Origin: Nematostella vectensis
Lineage: Eukaryota > Cnidaria > Anthozoa > Actiniaria > Edwardsiidae
Direction of reading: 5' to 3'
Assembly (NCBI RefSeq): GCF_932526225.1
Contig: NC_064035.1
Location: 21,567,969 to 21,627,968 of the forward strand
DNA: 60,000 bases
Part shown: piece after piece, positions 12,578 through 26,000 of the stretch
How the letters are laid out: each line of letters starts with the position of its first letter
Numbering within the stretch: the first letter of the stretch is position 1
Notes under the pieces: model-generated
Told to the model about the DNA's origin: nothing
Databases searched by the model: none
Seen by the model: only the letters and a program-made list of their open reading frames with translations
Translations under genes and position numbers: made by a program

Positions 12578-15500
12578 GGTGACATTCTCGAAAACTCAAA
12601 TCTGTTGCCACAGACATTTTAATGTTAGATGATATCTTTGTATTACGCACACACTGTGAGCAAACAACAAACGTATTATTATTATTGTGCCCTTCTCATT
12701 CGCAATTTCAAGAAGGAAGTTTATATCGGATATTTTTTTCCTGTTAGGGATAATAAAAACCAATACAGAAGCATTTTGCGTTTTGTGCTAAAGCGCACAC
12801 ACTGTTAAAACATGTATATTTTCGCTTTAAGCCCACCACCTAGCTACACGGGCGAAACAAAGGCAAGCAGATATTGAGTCACGGCTCGCGCTTCTGATTG
12901 GCTTACTCGCTATCATCAATCAAACTGCCAATCAGATATCTCCGGCCTTCCATTCATAACGCTCGCTACATACACCTTCGAGTAGTAAAAACATAGCACT
13001 TTAAAAACAGGCAACGGAAATTGCCAAATATTACCATATCTTCTCTCGCAACTATACTGCAAACTCTGTTAGCCGCTTAAAAAAAAAACCCGAAGACATC
13101 TTTCTCAAACTGGAAGGTAACTTATAGATATTATATAAGTATATTTTCAACGGACTGCTTTTCGCTCCTCGTCATATTACAGAAAACGTAGTATTTTAAT
13201 TCGCTCCAGAAGATTAACGGCTTATTGAGTTGGAAACAGTTCGAAGCTGGCTTTTCTCTTTTGTAGGAAACAATGTTCAGTATACAGGAAAGAGTTCTTC
13301 TGGAATGGCGTTAAAAATCGTGTCAATGTGCTTCTTTGCATATTTATCATGGCTGTTTCTCAGTATCCCAGCTTATATCGATCATAAGATGAGACGCTCG
13401 TGGCCAGTCCGTTCGAAGCGGATTTTCTTTAAATTTTCGCAAAGAAGCGTTCGTACTATATTTTTTCTATCGTATAATTTCTTATGGTTCCAGCCTGCGA
13501 AGAATTGCACCGTGATGAGAACGCACAACTAGAAAGAAACGAAAGTGAATATTTTCTCCAAGGAAACAAATAACTGATAATTACAGTAATTGTACTACTA
13601 TAACACAAGGCTTCTTTTCCATCTACTCCACGGGTTTTGACTTATTTGCCTATTTTAAAAGACGAAAAAATTTCCCAATTTTATTTGTATAGTTTGAAAT
13701 TACCGAATATGACCCGATTTCGTTTGGGTTACCTGTGGATATATTTTAGAATCGGCTTCGCAAAACATGAAAAAAAGTGAAGATGAAAAATGATTAATTA
13801 TTCAAGCATGTATGTTTCAGTTGCAGCACCAACGACATTTTGATCGAATAATGTTTAAAGGGTTAAACATTTCGCGATGGTGACATTAGCTCTCGAAGAC
13901 TTGCTTGGGAAGGCTTGTTTGGACTTGCCCTGAAATGATACGCCGAGGAATGGGGCTAAACAAACCTTTGCAAACACACGGGCTCAATCCCAAGATGAAA
14001 CGCGTAGATATCATGTCATGTTTGTCTAGAAAACCTAGGTTTTCTGTTAATGGTATCTTCAGTAACGATAGTATGGCGAGGACTTTATGGAGTGTGTAGT
14101 CAGTAGGTACACACATACTGTACCTTATCCCGTTATTATCCAACCGTCATTATTTTTTAGGAAGAATTCGTCCTTCTTAAACATATATTCCTCAGTAAAC
14201 ATGTCCCTTTCTAAATTACTCGATTACGTTTTTTTTCTTGGGGCTTTCGTCATCTGACCGCTTTAGGGTAAACGAGTAAAAATTTTCATGAATGACATAC
14301 TCTGTACTGCCAGTGAACTATGACAGTTCATTAATACCAAAGGAGAATTTATTATTTTATCAGCTGTTTCAACATCATCACTGTATATTTTTAAGGAAAA
14401 CACTCTAATTCATATCAAATATAGTAAATGGTAATAGCTAAGACCAAGTATACAATTTACTCAATCAAAAAAATCGTAGATGGTCAAACATGTTTCTATA
14501 AATTTCATTTTTATACATTTCATGTACTATTTTTACTGCGTTTCGCAGAATATTGCCGTACTTTTAGTGATGCCTTTAACTAGGGTTTGAACTCGATAAT
14601 AAAAATTAAATAATATGAATAAAAGCTCGTAATACCATCAAAGTATTACTAGTTTTCTTTGAATTATAACGGTGTATACGGGCTTGTAGAATCAATACTA
14701 TAATTGTACTTAATGGTTTTTTTTATTAAGGTTTTTTTTTTCGATTTTGTTTTACGAAGGGTATGAGACTAAACTTTTCATCTTGGTGGCTTTTATTTCT
14801 TGGAAGAAAGAAACCCATTCGCCGTAATCTCTCAATGACCTTAAAATAGAATGAAAAACAACTAGCAAGAATATGAATAGCACTATTACAAGTCAAAGTC
14901 AAAATTCCTCAGCCAGTCATAAAATAGCCAGATTTTGCCTGTTGCGTCTACCTGATTAGCGGGAAAAATAGTGCTCATAGTAGTCGCACATCTTGGTTTA
15001 TCACGACACATTTTAGAGTTTTCTTTGAGCATCTATTTACACTAGTCTACTGTTGTCAAGGGTTCAGCTCTGAGTAAAGCAGTTAAAACATGCCTATCAG
15101 AATATAATAAACAAGTTACGAATTTCAGAGACCTCATTTATTCGGGAATATTAAATTGACGCAAATTACAAATTCGCAGGTGGCACTACGCTCCTCAAGT
15201 TCTAAAGAGAAAAAAAAAACCAGAAATATCCCCAAATATATCTCAATGCCATAATATGGAGCTCGAGATGCAATCATTAGAGTCGTAAGTCTACTTGTAG
15301 AGGAAAATTAAAGGCTACGATCGTTCTTGTTGATTGCTTTGTCTATAAACACGTGCCTAATCATGCTTTAAATACTACATCATGTGCCTATCTTAAAAAA
15401 AAACACAACCCTTAAGGTTATATCCTTAACATCGTGGCACATCGCCAATATAAAAAAAAATAATTGTACTGATAATAAGAATATCTGGAGCAAATAATGG

Positions 15501-15772
15501 CAGTCTCTCTTTTGGTGTTTGTGGAAAATGCGAGCGTTACTGTCTGATAAAACTTTGAATTCTCTTGACGTGCTGTTTTTCGGCAGGGAAGCGCTGTAGC
15601 CAATCATACATCTGAGATTTGCATATCAGTAATTAGAATACTCACTACACACAACACACACAGAGCTGCGAGAGGGAGCTATTCCTGTACGGTTATCTTG
15701 CATTGTTTTCTTTCTTCGACAGTTTTTGGCGTAGGCTTTGAATAAAGCTTGATTTCTGGTCCTTTTTTATAG
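12578..15772. other. Region upstream of FAM117/GLCCI1-like gene; possible promoter
   Basis: No coding region is supported. At 12893-12935 there is a closely spaced inverted CCAAT pair (GATTGGCT and GCCAATCAG), followed by less AT-rich sequence and a possible donor (GGAAGGTAACTT) at about 13113. The acceptor TTTTTTATAG just before 15773 implies an upstream, probably non-coding exon, for which the 13 kb block or the sequence around 15660-15720 are candidates. Open frames of 64-100 codons at 13230, 13886 and 15380 look like chance. Confidence 0.4.
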
Positions 15773-15789
15773 GCATTGTGGCGCAAGAT

Positions 15790-18700
15790 ATGGCTTCTCA
15801 GCCATCAAGGCCAAGAAGAAATAATTCACCTTCATCAAGCTCTAGACCTCAGCCACTCCGAGCAACACATCCGTTCTCTTTGCTTCGAAACCCAAGTCCT
15901 ACTAGAGGAAATCCTATTCGGAGGCCTAGTCCATCTTCCTCGCCAGTTCATGGCAATGAAACTGGTCTTAAACCCAAAAGAACTTCGCCAGAAACACGTG
16001 GATCTCCTGAGCATCGACGGAGCCCAACTTCCCCTTCTCCCAATGTCGCAAAATGTAAAGGTAAATCTTGCCTCTTTTAACCTTAAAAACATATTTTGCT
16101 TAGCTTTTCATTTCTTTGGATTACACGAAAACGTTATACGATACACCTATTTCGGATTTTTTTCTCCTTTTTGGCTTTATTCTTGAAATGTGTCCCAAGA
16201 TTTGTTGCCTTTCATAGCAACTTGGTCTATCGGTTTTGCGGTGTCGTTCAAATGTGAAATAGTAAATTTTTAAGATAAATAAAAACTTCTTATGCCTACT
16301 GGCTAGTAAGTTTAATCGCCTTCTTACTTCTTTTTTTTAGTGGAAAGACCTAAGCCACTAAAGGCTGGCTCAACATCGAGTTTTACTCAGTTACGGCGAA
16401 CTTCATCTCTGGACGCCATTTCTGGGACGTACTTGAGCGGGCAATGGCCTCGAGCAAACGAAACTTCTAGCTACGGACCCTTGGTTTGCCACAAAAGTAC
16501 TCAGGTCTGTGGATTAGAATAATTCTACAGTAAACAAGGGTTGGCCCAAATATTATTTAATTATTTTGGCATTTCACAAAATAACGAGGGTTTTTACTCT
16601 TCTAGTCGTGGTTTGGTCTGAACACTTCACGGTGACGCTCGGGTTTTTGTCTATTCGTGCCTTTCTTTCTAATGATTTCCCCACACACGGGAAAAATCTG
16701 CCCTCAGGGATTTAGAATGATAATCTTAAAGGCGCTGTTCAGAGCAGGAAAAAAAATCTCAATGTCTGAGCCAGATTGTTCTCGCACCAAATTTGCACTT
16801 GTTTTCAAAGCCGATGTAACATGAAACTTTCACTAAAATAATAATCACCTATTTCTGCTAACATTCCAAACAACACAGAGGCCATATCAAGACAGGTTTA
16901 TCGTAAATACTTTCTTTATAAGGATATTAGTATTTTGGTGAGCCGTGTATTGAATATTCGAGCCGGCTTTTCAGTCTACTTTTGAGATATATGGCCGTGA
17001 AGAGGGATTTAACACAGTCCTCTAATCTAAGTGTGTTCTGGGAAGATCCCGAGTCTTTGCAATAACATTTAGCATTTCATATCAAATCAATTATTTTGGA
17101 TATCTCTATTTTATTTTAGTGGAATATGTTTTGCTTTCCATGTGTTTCCTTTCTTAACCAAATGAATGTACCTGTTGTCATGAGACCAAGTGACCTCCAT
17201 ATTTTATCACAGAGAAAACAGCAACCTTATTGATTAGTACTTTGTACGTCAAGTTCAACACTTCTTTTCATGGCACTATCCTCTAAGTTCAGAAAGATAC
17301 TGTTTCGATATTTCCTGTTTTGAACAGGTGACATTTTACATTGATGTTTAGATTTCCAGTCATGCAGTTATAGATTGAAAATATTTCCTGGCTTTGTTTC
17401 AGCACACCATATTTTCCCTTCAAATATGTTAAATGCAATATTTGGTTTAAAGTTTACATATGACGGTTAAGTCTCCAAAGTAATTGTTTGTGATTCAGCA
17501 AACTCTAGGCAATTGATAGTTGAACCCGTCGACTAATTTACCACAAAACGTGTGCGTTTCCGCTTTTTACGAGCTGATAGATAGAGAATAGCTAAGCCAG
17601 ACAGTGCGCACCATCCCCAATACCCACGGTTTGGACAAACAATGTTTTCCCCTAATATTTCAAACTGTATTTATGGATCAATTGGATTAGCCAAGTTGAA
17701 GTATTCAATTTGCTGCTTTTTTTACTGATTAATTAAAGTGCACCATTTTCAAGTTGTGTCGAGTTGTAGCAAGTTTTCATCACAGAGTAAACCATTCCAC
17801 TCCCCTGAAAAAAGTGGGCCAATCACAGCTAACATCATTTTAGCGAATTCCCTAACAGCCAATCAGGTTTCATCTCTATCAAATGATTTGACAGTTAGCT
17901 GTCACCATGTGCCTAAAAAAATTAACAACTTTGCAAAGTTATTGGAAGTTTTGCTACAAAATGAGACTTTATTTACTGTTATTTGTCTTCTCTTCGAAAA
18001 GTGCCAATGTCACAGGATTTTGTGGGGTGCCAGTTGTCTACAGACATTGACAAATCTTGATTTTTTTATTTAATTTGAATAATTATTTAGCCAATCTATT
18101 CATTAACTTTGAAAATTATAATTTGCTTATCTGGGACCCGTAAAAAACCTGGTGGCTACTGCTTGCTTTGAAAAACGCTCTTCCTAGCCAGGAACAGTAT
18201 CCCGAAAACTTCTGCTTCTTCTTCTGTTTTTCTGTTTCGGTGATCTCTGTTTCTTTTGTCGTTTTAAAGACAGGACAATTACCAAAGTAGTATCTCAGTT
18301 TACAAGATGTAACCTTGTAGAACTCTCCTTCTTTCAGTTATTCTATTGTGTCTTGTGAAACTCACATAAAATAGCAAAGGAATGACTTTACCAGCTGGTC
18401 ACGTACGGAGGCTTAGATCATGCTATGAATATGTGCCTGGATTTCTAACTTCACTCACATCACATCACAGCAGGGACGTCGACAATTACAATAGTCTTTG
18501 GCCCTTGGCACTGAAGGCTAAAAAGCAACTCTGTGCTAATTTATGATACACATGTATTATTTTAATGTTATAGTTTATTGATAAAACTTCCTTTCTTATG
18601 TTCTTTGCTCACTAGACGCCAACATGGGATGAAAGTGAAATAGATGAACCATCATACCGTCCCAAAAGGTCAAACTCTTGGAGTAGTGCAGACCATATGC

Positions 18701-20498
18701 GTGAGGTACGTTACAGTTTTAATAAAATATAAATGTGTTAACTTAGATTTTCAGATCTTGAAAACAACCCCAAATGTACACTTCTCAAAAAATGCTTTTG
18801 TTATTGTTGTTTGAATGTTAAAATTTGAGCCCTGAAGAATGCCAGTATTTTTCATAGGGCTGATAGAAAGTCCACTAAAATGTTTTATACTATATGACTC
18901 TGGGCTTTATTTTTTGTTTGTTTGTTACATCGAAGCAGTCTTGTCTCCATTAGAAATTGCGCCAGCAGCGTATTAAACAAGGAAGCAACAGATCTCCATC
19001 TTATGGAAGGCAGTCACCGCTACATGGCGATCACGCTATCCAAAAGGCGACCCAGTCTGTTGCTATTCCAATCCCCAAGATAACCAGGTCGAGTGAGGGG
19101 CATCAGCGAAGGAGTCTTGAAGAGCTTAACACAGAGATTCAGAAGCTTGTGTTGAGGCCAGGGGATGACCCTGCTGAGGTCAAGGTATGCATACACAGCT
19201 CAGTATATGTAGATCTGATAAAACAGTTGCATTTGTGTTTAGATCTAGAAATTTCTCTTGTTGCAAACAAGCATCCCAAACCATGCTGCTAGAGGTTTTA
19301 CTGCAAAATGGCTACCTCACCTATCTACCAATTATGCCGCAGGTCAACTGTGAATATTATATGCTAAGCATGTAACTAATGTTTCATTCTGTGTGACTGA
19401 AATTTGAGATATATAACCAAAATTTCCCTACTAGTTTTGCATGCAGCTCTGGAAGCTTCAAGTCCTGGTATAAGATAATAGACATAGCAGGGATCTCCAC
19501 TTTCTATTTGGACAAACCTAGTTTAGAACTTTGGTTCTTGCTTTTTTTTTGTGAACTTAGAATTCCACTGCTGTCATCATGATATTTTCCTCGATTTTAA
19601 AATGACATTTGACCTTTTCTTTTTTTGCAGCTCATTGAACCAGTGGATGGGAGAAAGGCACCTATTCCTGATATCCTCTCCATTGGCAGCCCCTTCCCTA
19701 CAGTTGACATGCACACACAAACCCAAGCTGAAAACCAAGACAGCCAAGAGAGCAGCAGAAGCCACTCTGCCTCACCTTGCTACCCAATCATGGCTGGCAC
19801 GACAGACTCCAAGCCTCCATCGCGGTGCTCTTCAGGGGAGGGGCCTACAATGACTGACAGTGCCCCAACTGATGGGTCCAATGGCATTGAGAATGCTAGT
19901 GCTGATGAAAGTACCATTGACCCACCTTCTAGTCAAAAGTATGCCTCATCACCAAAGCCCAACAAATCATACACGTTTGCCAGAGAGCCCCCAGATGGAG
20001 CTGAAAAGGTCCCTTTATATGTTGAGGACAATGAAAGGTAAGATGGACTGTGGTATAATGAGGGGAATCAGTCAGGCAAGCTATAAAAGACTGGGCATTC
20101 TTTCTGGTCATAAAGAGGGGAAGTAATTAATAATAGTGGAGTTTTGTGTCAATCACCTAATAATAGAGTTGAACACCTGCATTTTTCACGCAAAAGACGA
20201 AATAATAATAATAAACTAAGGTAAGGTAGTCACACCATCTTACAAGTGAACAATGGGTAATAACTTGGTGCTTGTTCATACAACAAATGCATTGCCTAAT
20301 TCTAACCCTCCCTTATTATATATTAATTTTATTCTCAGCTTTGAAAAGCCTAGCTTCACTGGACCAGACAAGACTAAAGTGAAGATCATCTTCAGCAATG
20401 GTTCTGCCTTCAGTGCATTGCCATCTATCCCAAAGATGGCTATAACACCTTCTGCCGCACACTTGCAGACGATCCCCACTATGGAACCCAGTCAATAG
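15790..20498 (+). CDS. FAM117-like: FAM117/GLCCI1 family protein
   Basis: Low-complexity phosphoprotein family including human GLCCI1 and FAM117A/B; the biochemical role is poorly known. Coding exons 15790-16060, 16341-16504, 18616-18705, 18954-19184, 19631-20037 and 20339-20498 join in phase to 440 codons plus stop. Family hallmarks in order: a Ser/Pro/Arg-rich N-terminus; RRTSSLDAISGTYLSGQWPR (exon 2); KSTQTP; RSNSWSSADHMRE (exon 3), then KLRQQ; RQSPLHGDHA and the AIPIPKI stretch (exon 4); KSYTFAREPPDGAEKV (exon 5); and PDKTKVKIIFSNGSAF near the C-terminus (exon 6). TQT motifs (STQTP and MHTQTQ) resemble LC8 dynein light-chain sites reported for GLCCI1, and RxxS sites suggest kinase or 14-3-3 regulation. 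The start is the ATG at 15790 with G at -3 and +4. The exon begins about 15773 after a good acceptor, so a 5' UTR exon, or less likely an upstream coding exon, is expected. Confidence 0.92.
16505..18615 (+). other. FAM117-like intron 2
   Basis: The donor follows CAG at 16504 (GTCTGTGG, a weak donor) and the acceptor CACTAG ends at 18615. The 2.1 kb is AT-rich and looks unique; no element or gene is recognised. Confidence 0.6.
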
Positions 20499-23056
20499 AT
20501 TATGATGGTAGATTTCCCTTAAAAAAACATGGCTTTCAAATGTACAGCATAACAGAGTATTCTAAGGCATCATTGGCAGTCCACACCAAACCTATGTGAG
20601 AGTGGCTTACTTCTCTTATTCTAGGTCTTTCTGTTGCTCTGCAGTTTTATCATCGAAGACAGAGACGCCTACAAGTATGTCTCCATGACACCATTTGAGA
20701 GGCTATGGACTGTTTATTTTAATAGTTGTTGCTAAGTTTTAAGCATTTATCTCTTGTGGGTTGAATTATATTTTAGGTTTGGCTGTATAAGTTAAAAACA
20801 GCACCTGCTTTATACTTATATCTACTTCGTTGGGATGTTCTATTGAGCAGGCCTTTATTAATGCTGAAGATGTGAGGTCGACTTTTCTTCATATGGTCCC
20901 CTTAATAATTTATTTCTTTTCTAATTCATTTGTGGAAATTTTGAATATTATCTCAGTCACCTATCAACTTTCTTACACATTTTCTTCAACTTTTTCTAGG
21001 GTGAGCATTTTGGTATATGTATTTATACATGATGTCTTCTTGTTGAGACAGTGGTAAAATAGAAAAAAAGATTTTTAAAAAAGTTCATACCTTACTTTAA
21101 TAAGCATTAGATCTTAAAGTATCTGTTGTTTCATGATGTAAATGTCCTTTTTGATGTACATATTTAATAATCCAACTCTAAAGAGCTATATAAAACTTGT
21201 ATATTTTTACAACATAATATTATATTATATGATCAACAGTTGTTAGAGTACCAAGAAATGTATTACAGTATGTCAGATGTTTTCAAGTTTATTTTTGAGC
21301 TGGAGAACACCAAAGTTACCATTTTATTTGACTTTCCTATCTTGCCTTGTGTTAGATTCTAAACTGTAAATAAATGAACTCCACTTTTTCTTGTATTCGA
21401 AAATCAGGCAATTCTGTTTAGGCCCTGGTATTGCTAAGGTCTACCCTATAAAGTCTAATTAAAGACAAACATTTGGCAGTCAGAGTTTCTGGTGAATGCT
21501 ACGTTTTGCTGTATATGTTTATCCAAGTGATTTCAAAGCAGAAAACACCTTTTGATTGATTTTTATTTAGTTTTTTTTAAAGTCTAGATCAAAAGATTGA
21601 TGATTTTTGCAATCTCTTGGTTAATTATGTACATACCTCAAGTATGCTTTTATGGTGGACAGTCTGAGAAGTCTACTTTTCACAATGCAAACAGGGTTAT
21701 TTTCCATAAAGGACTCTTATTTGATCCAAGGTTTTTACCAGCCTCTAGAAACATAATCAAAGTTGATTTTTGATATATGTGCAGGCACAATAGGGGTTTT
21801 TAGAAGGCCTTGTACCAAATTTAAAATTTACTCCCTTTGAAATTCACTTGCATCATTAAGAGAGATTTTAAAGTTGTAAGATAGTTACTGTTCTTGACTC
21901 ACAGTGAACTAATTATTCAAACCTGACAATGTTCTTTCATGGGCTAACATAGGTACTGGTTGACTACCTATACCTAACACAATAATGTCTTGCTTTGACT
22001 AGCTTTGGTGTTCTTCAGCATGGCTTTATTGGTTAAATATTACGTTTGGTTTGTATTATATTATGCACTCATACTCATTAAAGCATTAATATACTTCAGC
22101 TTGTAGTCCACTGTTTATTATTAGTGTTCTGTTCAAAGCCTTAGTAGAAAACCACTGTGTTATAATTTTATCTTGTTTTTTGTGGTCTATACAAAGAGAC
22201 ATGGTTTGGGGGTTTTGTATTGTGGCCCGACAGGCTCTCCCTGGGATTTTACACATTTTTAAAATGCTAAAAATCATTAAAAGTTTTTTGAAAGCAGCAG
22301 CTTTAGCTCCTCCCCCTTTCCATATCTATCACAAATTTTCATACCCCTCACAATTGAAAAGCTGGGAATCTACCCCCTTCCCCCCCTTGCTGTTGCCAAA
22401 TGTCTGGAATAATAGTGGTGAAAAGTTTTCCATCGGCTGATATAGATGGGGGGGGGGGGGGGGTTGCATACCCCCACTCAACTGGAAGGTCTGCTCTAAT
22501 GAAGAAGAATTGAGTGCTAGGGCGAGCAACCTAGAAAAGAAGGGTCCGTTACATGGGTAAACGAACACCCTCCCACTCAAAACGGGCCTGTGATGATTCC
22601 AGAGTCTCTGACACAGGTATACCACCTATTTCACAAAAGGTTGTCAGTGCAAATGGGTTCTAATTATTCGTTTAAAGGTGTTAAATGAAGTCCAGCATTG
22701 TCAGAGCCAAGCATTGGTAACCTTTAATGGATAATTGTTTTGATTTATCCATATTATTCAAGACGCATGGTTAATTTCGGTCGTAGAACTACCATTTGCC
22801 AATCGCCATTTGCCATTTGCACGGACAACCTTTATTGAAATAGGTGTATATGTCAGCCATATGACTCCTTCTTGTTGGTATACCTGTGCTTCTTCAGCCT
22901 CGACTTGATTTCAAAATAAAGATGGCGGACGTGTTTGGGTAGCTGGTGCGTCTCTAACATTTGTGTGCAACACGCCGTGATTACACACCGAAATCCCCAC
23001 ACTCTGGTACTAGATAAAGCCAGGCAAAGGAGTCTTATGCGTGGCTAAGTTGCCAG
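20499..23056 (+). other. FAM117-like 3' UTR and intergenic DNA to FYCO1
   Basis: A possible polyadenylation hexamer AATAAA lies at 21369-21374, about 870 bases after the stop. A run of G occurs near 22447-22463. Open frames on both strands at 22086-22625 show no family features. The last 150 bases are taken to be the FYCO1 5' UTR and promoter. Confidence 0.45.
22918..22930 (+). promoter_or_regulatory. YY1-like element with short uORF, FYCO1 5' region
   Basis: AAAGATGGCGGAC matches the AAGATGGCGGC-type YY1 site common at animal transcription starts, 127 bases upstream of the proposed FYCO1 start. Its ATG opens a six-codon uORF (MADVFG, stop at 22940). The function is inferred from the motif and its position only. 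Confidence 0.45.
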
Positions 23057-26000
23057 ATGGAAAGTTTTGTGATCGACCCTTCGCGGCTTGTGGGAGATAT
23101 TGTCGGTGAGCATTTGTGGTCATCATATGATTTAAGTACCTTAGATGTCACAATTGTCTTTCCCGTGTCATGAATGTTTTTACTTATACGTGTTTGGAGG
23201 GAAAATATTTCTCATTTGATGGAGTAGTTACAATATTCAAAAATATCAATGATTTATATTGTTAATTCCAACTATTTTCTTGTCATATGTTCATAGTTTC
23301 ACTTGTTCATCAATGATTCCACAAACACCGATAGTAATAACTTATGTGTGCAATTTCCTTGTCTTCTGATAAATCAGAAGCGAGAATTATGTCAACTGAA
23401 ACCTGATGAGACTTATTTATTTTTGACTGCTTCAAGATCTCTCATGTGACTGCTGACTGCTGGCTGGTTGAAACAAACATTCCATTCATAATTCTGCAGT
23501 TCACAGTTTTGGACCCTGTCCCCATGTATCCGTTTTCGTTTAAAAACGCAACCTTTTTATTCCGTTTTCAAAAAGATCCACATCCACACGAAGCGTTTTC
23601 ATTTTGATACGACCCATCTCCACGAAAACGCAGAAATGACAAAAACGATAACAAGTTTTACAGCCCATGCATACTCGCACGCCAAATGGACTGGACCTGA
23701 GTTATCAGGCCATCATTTCCGAAAGGCCCCGTTTTCGTCCGTTCACACGGCACCGAAAGGGTATCATTTTAAATTGTTCCACTTTGGATATTGTTTTCAT
23801 ATCGTTCCGTTTTTGGTCATCGTTTTTGTGTTTACGTGTGGACGATACCCGTATCCGTAACAAAAAAGGTTGTGTTTTCAAACGGAAACTTTCTGGTCGT
23901 GCTGTACAACGAGAATTCAATAATAATATGGTATTTAAGGCACAGATAGCCTGCAGCAGGCTTTTTGTTAAAAAGGACCTGTGGTAAAGGTGTGCGCCTG
24001 GTTTTGATATTTACAGAGCACTGCAGTTGATGTGGTCTAATAGGAATCATGACTTGGACCATGTTTGCACATTTTATATCACAGGTCCTTCTTTAAGGTA
24101 TTGTAACATAAGCATGCTCATCTCTTGTCATGCGTGATATCTATAATGCATCCTTAAGCCAAGGCTTCATACTGCTCAATTGAAGGAATCTATTGTTATG
24201 CCCATTCCGAAGTGCAGCCCTCCCAAAGCTGTGGACTCTGACTTGCGCCCAATTTCACTCACCTCACAGTTATCCAAGATACTAGAGGGCTTTACGCACA
24301 CGTCATTATTTGCTCTGGTAAAGGATCCCCTCGACGTCAGGCAGTTTGCAACAGCTTGTAAATCAACCACGCATGCACTAGTTTACTTCCTCCATACGAT
24401 CCTAGAGGCCCTTGACAAGGAGGGGATGTATGCTAGAGTTCTCTTTACTGACTTCTCAAAAGGGTTTGATCTAGTGGACCACCATGCTCTGATACTTGAG
24501 CTCGAGCTGCTTGGTGTTCACGAGTCTCTCATTAGATGGGTGCACAGCTTTCTTGTAGATCGTCACCAGAGAGTGCGGATTGATGATCAACTCTCATCCT
24601 CGATATCTCCACGAGGGGGATCCCCCAAGGGACAAGGCTAGCCCCACTGTTGTTTGTGGCACTTGTGAACCGGCTGGCACAGGATTGAAGCACTAAGATT
24701 GAAATACGTGGATGACACAACTATTACTGAGTTAATTCCAAGGAACTCTCCTAGTTACCTACCACTAATTGCTTCCGACATCAACTTGTATGCAGACAAG
24801 TGCAATGTGAAACTAAATCCGAAGAAATTTAAGGAGATGGTGGTTAACCCCTTGAAATACAATTCGGTAGCCTTACGACCTCTGATGATCGGAGGATCTG
24901 TAATTGAACCAGTCTCGACACATAAGTTGCTAGGGGTCCACATCGCAAACGATCTTACTTGGAACACCCACTGCGACTCCATCTACAACAAGGCGGTTAA
25001 ACGTCTGTATGGCCTACGGGTCTTGAGAAAGAGTGGTCTTTCAACCCAGGATCTTGTGAGCGTTTACTGCTCAATAGTAAGATCGAGTATCGAGTACGCT
25101 TCCCTGACCTGGGCCGCACTGCCCCAGTACCTCAGTGATATGCTGGAACGGGTACAAAAGAAAGCCTTGCAGGTTATTTATCCTAGCCTACAGTATGACG
25201 AGGCGCTTAATGCCGCCAATATGGAACCCTTGCATGTTCGAAGGGATTCCGCATGCCGCAGATTTGTTAAGTCATGTAGGAAAGACGGTTTACTTGTAGG
25301 GATTATTCAAACCCCAGAGGTCATGTCCTACGGTCGTGTCTTACACTCCAGTCACCAGTCAATTCGCCCGACTGTTGCGAGGACAAGCCGCATGAACGAC
25401 TTTGTGTTATTCAAATTTCAAATGTATTAATTATTATTTGTGTCCAGCTGACGGCCCTGCAATTCAGCCTTGGCTGCAAAAGGGTGGAATAAACCATTGA
25501 ATGATTGATTGATTAAACATTTTTTTTATGGCTGAGGCCTTGTACACTGGATTTGGACCTTGAGACAATTCACTCTTTGCCTCACAGTGCTACTCTACTT
25601 TCATTTGAACAGTTGTGATGCAATATATAGATTTAGGCATTGCCTAAAAGTGGAGCTCCCAACGACCAAGTCTTTGCTTGTTTAATTAAATAATTTTATA
25701 ATTAAATATTAAATGTTTAATTATTATATTTATGTTTTTGACAACGTCAATGATTTCACAGATCACGCGACCAACTTGTTATACCCCCTTCCCCCACATC
25801 TACATGACACATAACAAGTTTAGTTGTCATACGATTTTTCGTGTCAGGGTAGTTTTAATTTATTGACGTCATCAATGACGTCACATGACCATCTTATTGC
25901 ACCCCACTTGAAACATACATCACATCTACCGAGTTTTGTTGTCACACGATGTTTCTTTAATGAAATATATATTTTTTTATTTTGATGACGTCAGCATATT

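Noticed and set aside
13230-13532. 100-codon plus-strand frame upstream of the FAM117-like gene
   Set aside because: No recognisable domain; its position and base composition suggest UTR or intergenic DNA. A 5' UTR exon nearby is possible but this frame is not supported as coding.
23636-24062. Overlapping frames of 71-106 codons on both strands
   Set aside because: They fall in the inverted-repeat MITE and its flank and show no conserved motif.
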